Of a DNA stretch of 64,000 nucleotides, positions 59,380 to 64,000 are shown in pieces; the first letter of the stretch is position 1, and every line of letters begins with the position of its first letter. Origin of the DNA: Diprion similis (Eukaryota > Arthropoda > Insecta > Hymenoptera > Diprionidae); contig NC_060116.1 in assembly GCF_021155765.1 (NCBI RefSeq), positions 17,486,584 to 17,550,583 of the forward strand, given 5' to 3'. Position numbers and translations under genes: made by a program. A model generated the notes under the pieces. That model worked only from the letters and a program-made list of their open reading frames with translations. It had not been told where the DNA came from and did not search any database.

Positions 59380-59387
59380 TGACGTCA
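59380..59387. promoter_or_regulatory. Perfect CRE palindrome
   Basis: TGACGTCA within a CpG-rich patch with further GTCAC repeats (59360-59395). No nearby gene was identified on either strand, so a target cannot be named. Confidence 0.25.
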
Positions 59388-59469
59388 CGCGGCGCCAATG
59401 CCCTTGACCGACGGAGGGAGCAACGACGCAGCCTGCTGCTAACAACCCCAAGCTGCCACGCTCCTACTC

Positions 59470-59520
59470 TACCCTACCCTACCCTACCCTGCCCTACCGT
59501 ACCCTATCCTACCCTACCTC
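59470..59520. repeat. Degenerate (CCCTA)n repeat
   Basis: About ten CCCTA-type pentamers with single-base changes. This is not the arthropod telomere unit CCTAA, so I treat it as an interstitial microsatellite. Confidence 0.85.
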
Positions 59521-61339
59521 ACCCCGTGACATTCTGGCCTACCCTTTGGGACTCTAAATTCTAGAATGATCCACCGGCTGTTCGCAGCAGTATAGTGCAT
59601 TGAGTGAACCGAGGTCACGCAATGCGTGACGAATTTGCTCTTAAGTCTAAGGGATGCATATCAATTGTGGACGTTACGAGAATCGATGGAACGCAAATAG
59701 TAAATTGCTAAAAGCTGCGGGAGAAAAATGTAAGGAATAGATAGATATACACTGCATAGCTTCCATCTCTATACTACACGAGCAGTGTGTGGATTACCAA
59801 CGATAAGTGGGGATAAACGGGCTCTCGGAGAGATACTACGTTATGTATAGCTCGGAAGCCCATATTTATCAGCTCTCATTTAAATTTAAATTTCACTTAA
59901 ATTTCGAGTGACGGTGACCAATACCTTCCTACTGTCTGATTATTATATGGAGTTTAATGAGCTTCATCACCTTTGCCCGCACGGTGTATGAAAGACTGCT
60001 CTCAGGGGCTCTTGCGGTCTTCCTTGGTATAGTCGCGCTGCACACCGCAGTACATATACCTGCTACGGATTATGGCACCTGGGACTGGTTAGAGGACCAA
60101 CACCCCCAGCTCTAAATATCCCAATAAAAATTTTTTCCGTGCGTTAAATACACTCCGGTAGGTATACAGAATGAATGTTCCGTCTATAAATTTATTTTTA
60201 TTTTTCGGATATTTATTGATGCGAGAAACCTATACCCAAAATATATTTGTTCCTGAAATGGTACGGTTTTTTGTTGGACACAATTACATTGTTTATTTTA
60301 CTATAGTAGCGAATACATAGGTGCTACGGAAAACAATTTAAAACAAAAATTGTTCGACTTGAAATTTTCCACGGAACTGGTTTTATGCCTTTTTTAACGT
60401 CAATAGTTACTGAAATATTTGCGATCGAAATTTATAATTCTAGTATCCTTTAGTGCTTCACTTTGTCTGTCACACTGCCATCGAATGCTTTACAATCATT
60501 GATATTGGTAACTATATTAAAGATTTGAGACAATTATTGTCAAAAATCCAAGGACAAGAATTGTTAGTTTGTCATTCTTTTCGTTGGGCCACCATAACGG
60601 TTTAAACGATTAAAGTATTTATAACAGAAAAGGAGACCATTTGCGGAGAATATAATTCTTAGATTCAGATTACGCGTGTCGAAGTACAAGAAAAACAACT
60701 ATCGAAATGACACTATTTTGTATAGGTATGTATATGAACAATCACTGATATAAATTTAAAATTTATCTCGCACGTATTTACTCTTACTTCATTCAGCACG
60801 GTTGCAGAGATACTTTTTCTGAGGCCTGCTTGGGAAGTTCCGTTTTCAAAACCTGAGGAGCGTGCGTAAATTGTGCCCCGATTCCGAACAGTGCGGTAAA
60901 ACGACGTCGGCTTATGGCCACAACTGAATTGCTCGATTTTACACACTAGGGCGTTCTTTCGCGTATGAGCACCTTTGAATAACCTAATTTTGCGCGCTTT
61001 GCAAATGAGCGCAAGTTCCCGAGCACAATTTTATGAGTTGACAGTCAACTTCACTTGACAGGTGTTGGAAAGAATAGCAATACAGGTTCTCTTATTGATT
61101 TCGTATTAGAATAGACGCTAGAAAGACTCAACTGATAATAATGCCATCATGCGGTCAACCCTATTAGTGTGGAACCCCATTCGGGCTTAGCACACAAGTG
61201 TGAGTACAGGCCGCTCGCGTATGTGTTAGCTAATTCGAATTCATATCTATATTCTGCACAAACGGAAGATAGATTTTTAGCTGCCCGAGGCGTCGGGACT
61301 CACCGCACAAATTTTTTATTCTTGCTTCCCGCGGAACAG

Positions 61340-61364
61340 CCCCCCCCCCCCCCCCCCCCCCCCC
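61340..61364. repeat. Poly-C tract (25 nt)
   Basis: An uninterrupted 25-base C run, the longest homopolymer I noticed in the window. It is probably length-variable and capable of quadruplex formation on the G strand. Confidence 0.9.
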
Positions 61365-64000
61365 ACGCCCCAGAAGGGTACTTTGGGCAGGCGCCACGCT
61401 CGCCTACCCCTAGGTACGGCGCTGCATTCGTAATCGTATTAGACTACTAAATAGCCTGAACACAATTTCGCCTGCACAAAGACGAAATACCAAAAACGAA
61501 GAAAGTTAATATGCACGAGCGTTGTGCGGGCAAACCGTTTGTGCGCGCAAAAATGGTCGAGTCAGTACGCGGACTAAGATCTTTGACAAAAGTGGTGAAC
61601 CTCCCTAATAAGGCGGGGAACACCTTGGGTCATGCAATGCAGTTTCCGCGTGGGCAGATCCGGCGGTTCGTAGATGCGAGCGTTTTCTCGCTCCATCGGT
61701 CCTTCCTTAGCTGGTTCTGTCGATCGGCCCGTTGATCGTCCGTTTGGTTCATTCATGAAACGCAGTTCAGTGCGCGCATGCGCCGCGTCATTGAAGCTCC
61801 CACTCCGTTGTTTGAAAATGTACGTACATACATTAAAATACTTACTGTGCGTATAAGTGTGAGTTGTACATGCATACTGAACACAGGTACGACAGATGGT
61901 GTGAGTAAGCAACTGTGCGATTTTGGTATGTGTTGTATACGCAGAGTCTAGAAGTATTGCTTTTGATTATGATAGGTTTCCTCGAGTTTTTCACAGGGCA
62001 AATGGGCGGGACCAAGAGCTCAGGGTACTCGAGCGATACATACGACATCATACACCTCCAAATAAGTAGACGATTTTCGTTCAATCGATTCGTTCACCCG
62101 GCCGGAATCGATGTATAAGCATGTTAGAATTTTATGCTAAAATACACGCATAACAATAATCAATCGATTGCCTACGCATGCTTGTGAAGTCGTTGTCATT
62201 CACACTTGAATCGTTCTATACATCCTGCTTGAGAAATAATATATCTATAATATGATAAATGTTGACATTTAAATGAAAATTTGAACGGTATCGATTATTC
62301 TCGTTATTGTCTGACAATGTGATTGATAAAGAAGCTGGAGTGGATATGCAACCAACATAATATTCCCGTAATGAGTATAGGATATTAAGCTTGCTTTCGG
62401 GACATACATGAAATATTTACGTATCGAAATTATTCAATTGAGGCGGTGAGCCTGCCATAATTGCGGCAACGCATTGAAAAATGCCAATGGGCGCGGAATA
62501 TATTCACTATTATTTCATCTATTGATTATTAATCCCCCCAAACAACTCTGATGGCAAAGATTAGTAGGTTCCTACTGTTAAAGCACAGTCATGGTCCACT
62601 TATCAGACGGTTATGGGGTTAATCTAAATAATTATAAGTATGTTGAACGGCGGAAAATTGTATTATGATTTGTCTTTAACGGGTGTCATCAATTGTGGTT
62701 GACGGTGTATAGGTAGCGTACTTTTTACTCAGATCTCCAAATTAATTGAATTTTTTTATTTGTGGGTATTTGAGTCATCTCGATGCAGTTTGTAATCCCT
62801 CTTTCGGCATATTAATTTTCCATTTAATCTAATTCGAAATTTATATGTTCAAAAATACAAACCTGATCGATTCACTCTGCCGTACGCTTCACAATACGCA
62901 ACCTGTTGACACATGATTAGTTCACGGTTTACAAGCACTGTTTAGGATGGCGCCATCAACTGGTATCGAGTAGAGAACCTAGGTAACGGGCTAGCGGAGT
63001 CCGGTCACCCTCCAAATTGGGGGAGTAAGAGACATATTCATATCGTATCGGTGATACGGACCTTAGACCACACATATACACATAAGGGAAGCATCACAAT
63101 GAAGAAACTGGAAGAAACGTCTCGAGTAGACAAGTGAGAGGGATATAGTAAAACTACATGCCTCTCTTTCTACGGCAGAAGCGTACCTATTGTGATCAAA
63201 TGCCCCAGGCACTAATCGTAAGTTGACATAATCCGAATAATGTATGGGGATTATGGAGGTATTGAATCTGCTTTTTCCCTGAACTTTCGAGGCTTTATGG
63301 TTCATTAATGAGTAAACGACCGCATCAAACAAAATCATTGATACAGAGGCAGTATCAGTTATTACGTGTATCGATTATTCAGGGACTGGCAATATGATGA
63401 TTTCAATTAAAAAAAAAAAATTAAAATTCACACAACGATCAATGCCTAGCAAAATCTTCTATAAGATAAGGCGTATATACATACATACAAGCGATTAGTG
63501 AAGAATACAAGACACAGCGAAGCCCAGGCACCAACGCCCTATGCTACGAGCGTGATTGCGCGGAGTGCTGGCGAGACTTGACCAATCACAGCCTGCTAGA
63601 CAAAGGAGGGACGTGATCTACTACTTCCTTCTCTAAAGTATGCCATGCTTCCTTCATGACTGTATTCCTCCGAGGGTACAAATCGGGTTGAGAGTCGGGT
63701 TTACTCGACTGTTTTCCCGGACCGTAGTGTAGAGCTAAGTTCAATCCCGTTCGTAGCGCCGAAGTAAGCCAACTCCACTCTTATCGTTTACACCGATTGC
63801 TTTTTTGACTCCGAGTAGAAATTTTTTAAAGTAGAGTCGGGTGAAAAGTTGGTATTTCCACCGCGACAGCGCTCACCGCCAACCCTACTCTGATCCGAGT
63901 GCTACACTCGCTGGAACGTAGTTTATGTGTATCCATCACTGATATATACTCATAGATACTGCACTGGATAGAGGATTGCCTATACTTTGCGCGCTAGCGA

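Larger units (their letters stand above)
56953..64000. other. Gene-free right-hand flank
   Basis: No gene with recognisable domains was found. It contains a CpG-rich patch at about 57.95-58.15 kb, a TGACGTCA at 59380-59387, a CCCTA-type pentanucleotide repeat near 59470-59520 and a 25-C run at 61340-61364. The remaining open frames are short and featureless. Confidence 0.45.

Noticed and set aside
59470-59520. Interstitial telomeric repeat
   Set aside because: The unit is CCCTA-type, not the arthropod CCTAA/TTAGG, and it is short and degenerate.

Overview
The window looks like arthropod nuclear DNA, most likely from a holometabolous insect. Four protein-coding genes have canonical GT-AG introns, and there is no bacterial-style operon structure. 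The coding content is insect/animal: a mitochondrial P5CS, the spliceosomal WD40 protein PRPF4, an NRBF2-like autophagy factor and an EGR-family zinc-finger factor of the stripe type. CpG is not depleted and is locally very dense (43.5-47 kb and 49.4-50.5 kb), which fits Hymenoptera. The species cannot be fixed from sequence alone.

Layout. 1-2.5 kb: AT-rich non-coding DNA. 2.6-7.4 kb (+): six-exon P5CS, predicted 787 aa. 8.5-25.6 kb: a tandem satellite of 312-bp monomers, about 55 copies, with a near-identical core and diverged edges. 26.7-28.8 kb (-): four-exon PRPF4, predicted 527 aa, convergent with P5CS, so the satellite fills the gap between two 3' ends. 29.7 kb: a short pre-miRNA-like hairpin. 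30.4-31.9 kb: a ~1.5-kb foldback (inverted-repeat) element. 32.2-33.3 kb (-): two-exon NRBF2-like gene, predicted 259 aa. 33.3-47.2 kb: a long gene-free interval with simple repeats, which becomes CpG-rich towards its right end. 47.3-55.4 kb (+): three-coding-exon EGR/stripe gene, predicted 866 aa, rich in poly-His and poly-Gln, with three C-terminal C2H2 fingers. 55.4-64 kb: AT-rich 3' flank and further gene-free DNA.

The four genes do unrelated jobs (proline/ornithine synthesis, U4/U6 snRNP, PI3K-complex autophagy, tendon/neuronal transcription) and show no sign of co-function. No transposase, reverse transcriptase, CRISPR array or rRNA was recognised. The most unusual component is the satellite. 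Shared monomer variants reveal multi-monomer block duplications inside it. I did not find a convincing new protein-based system.
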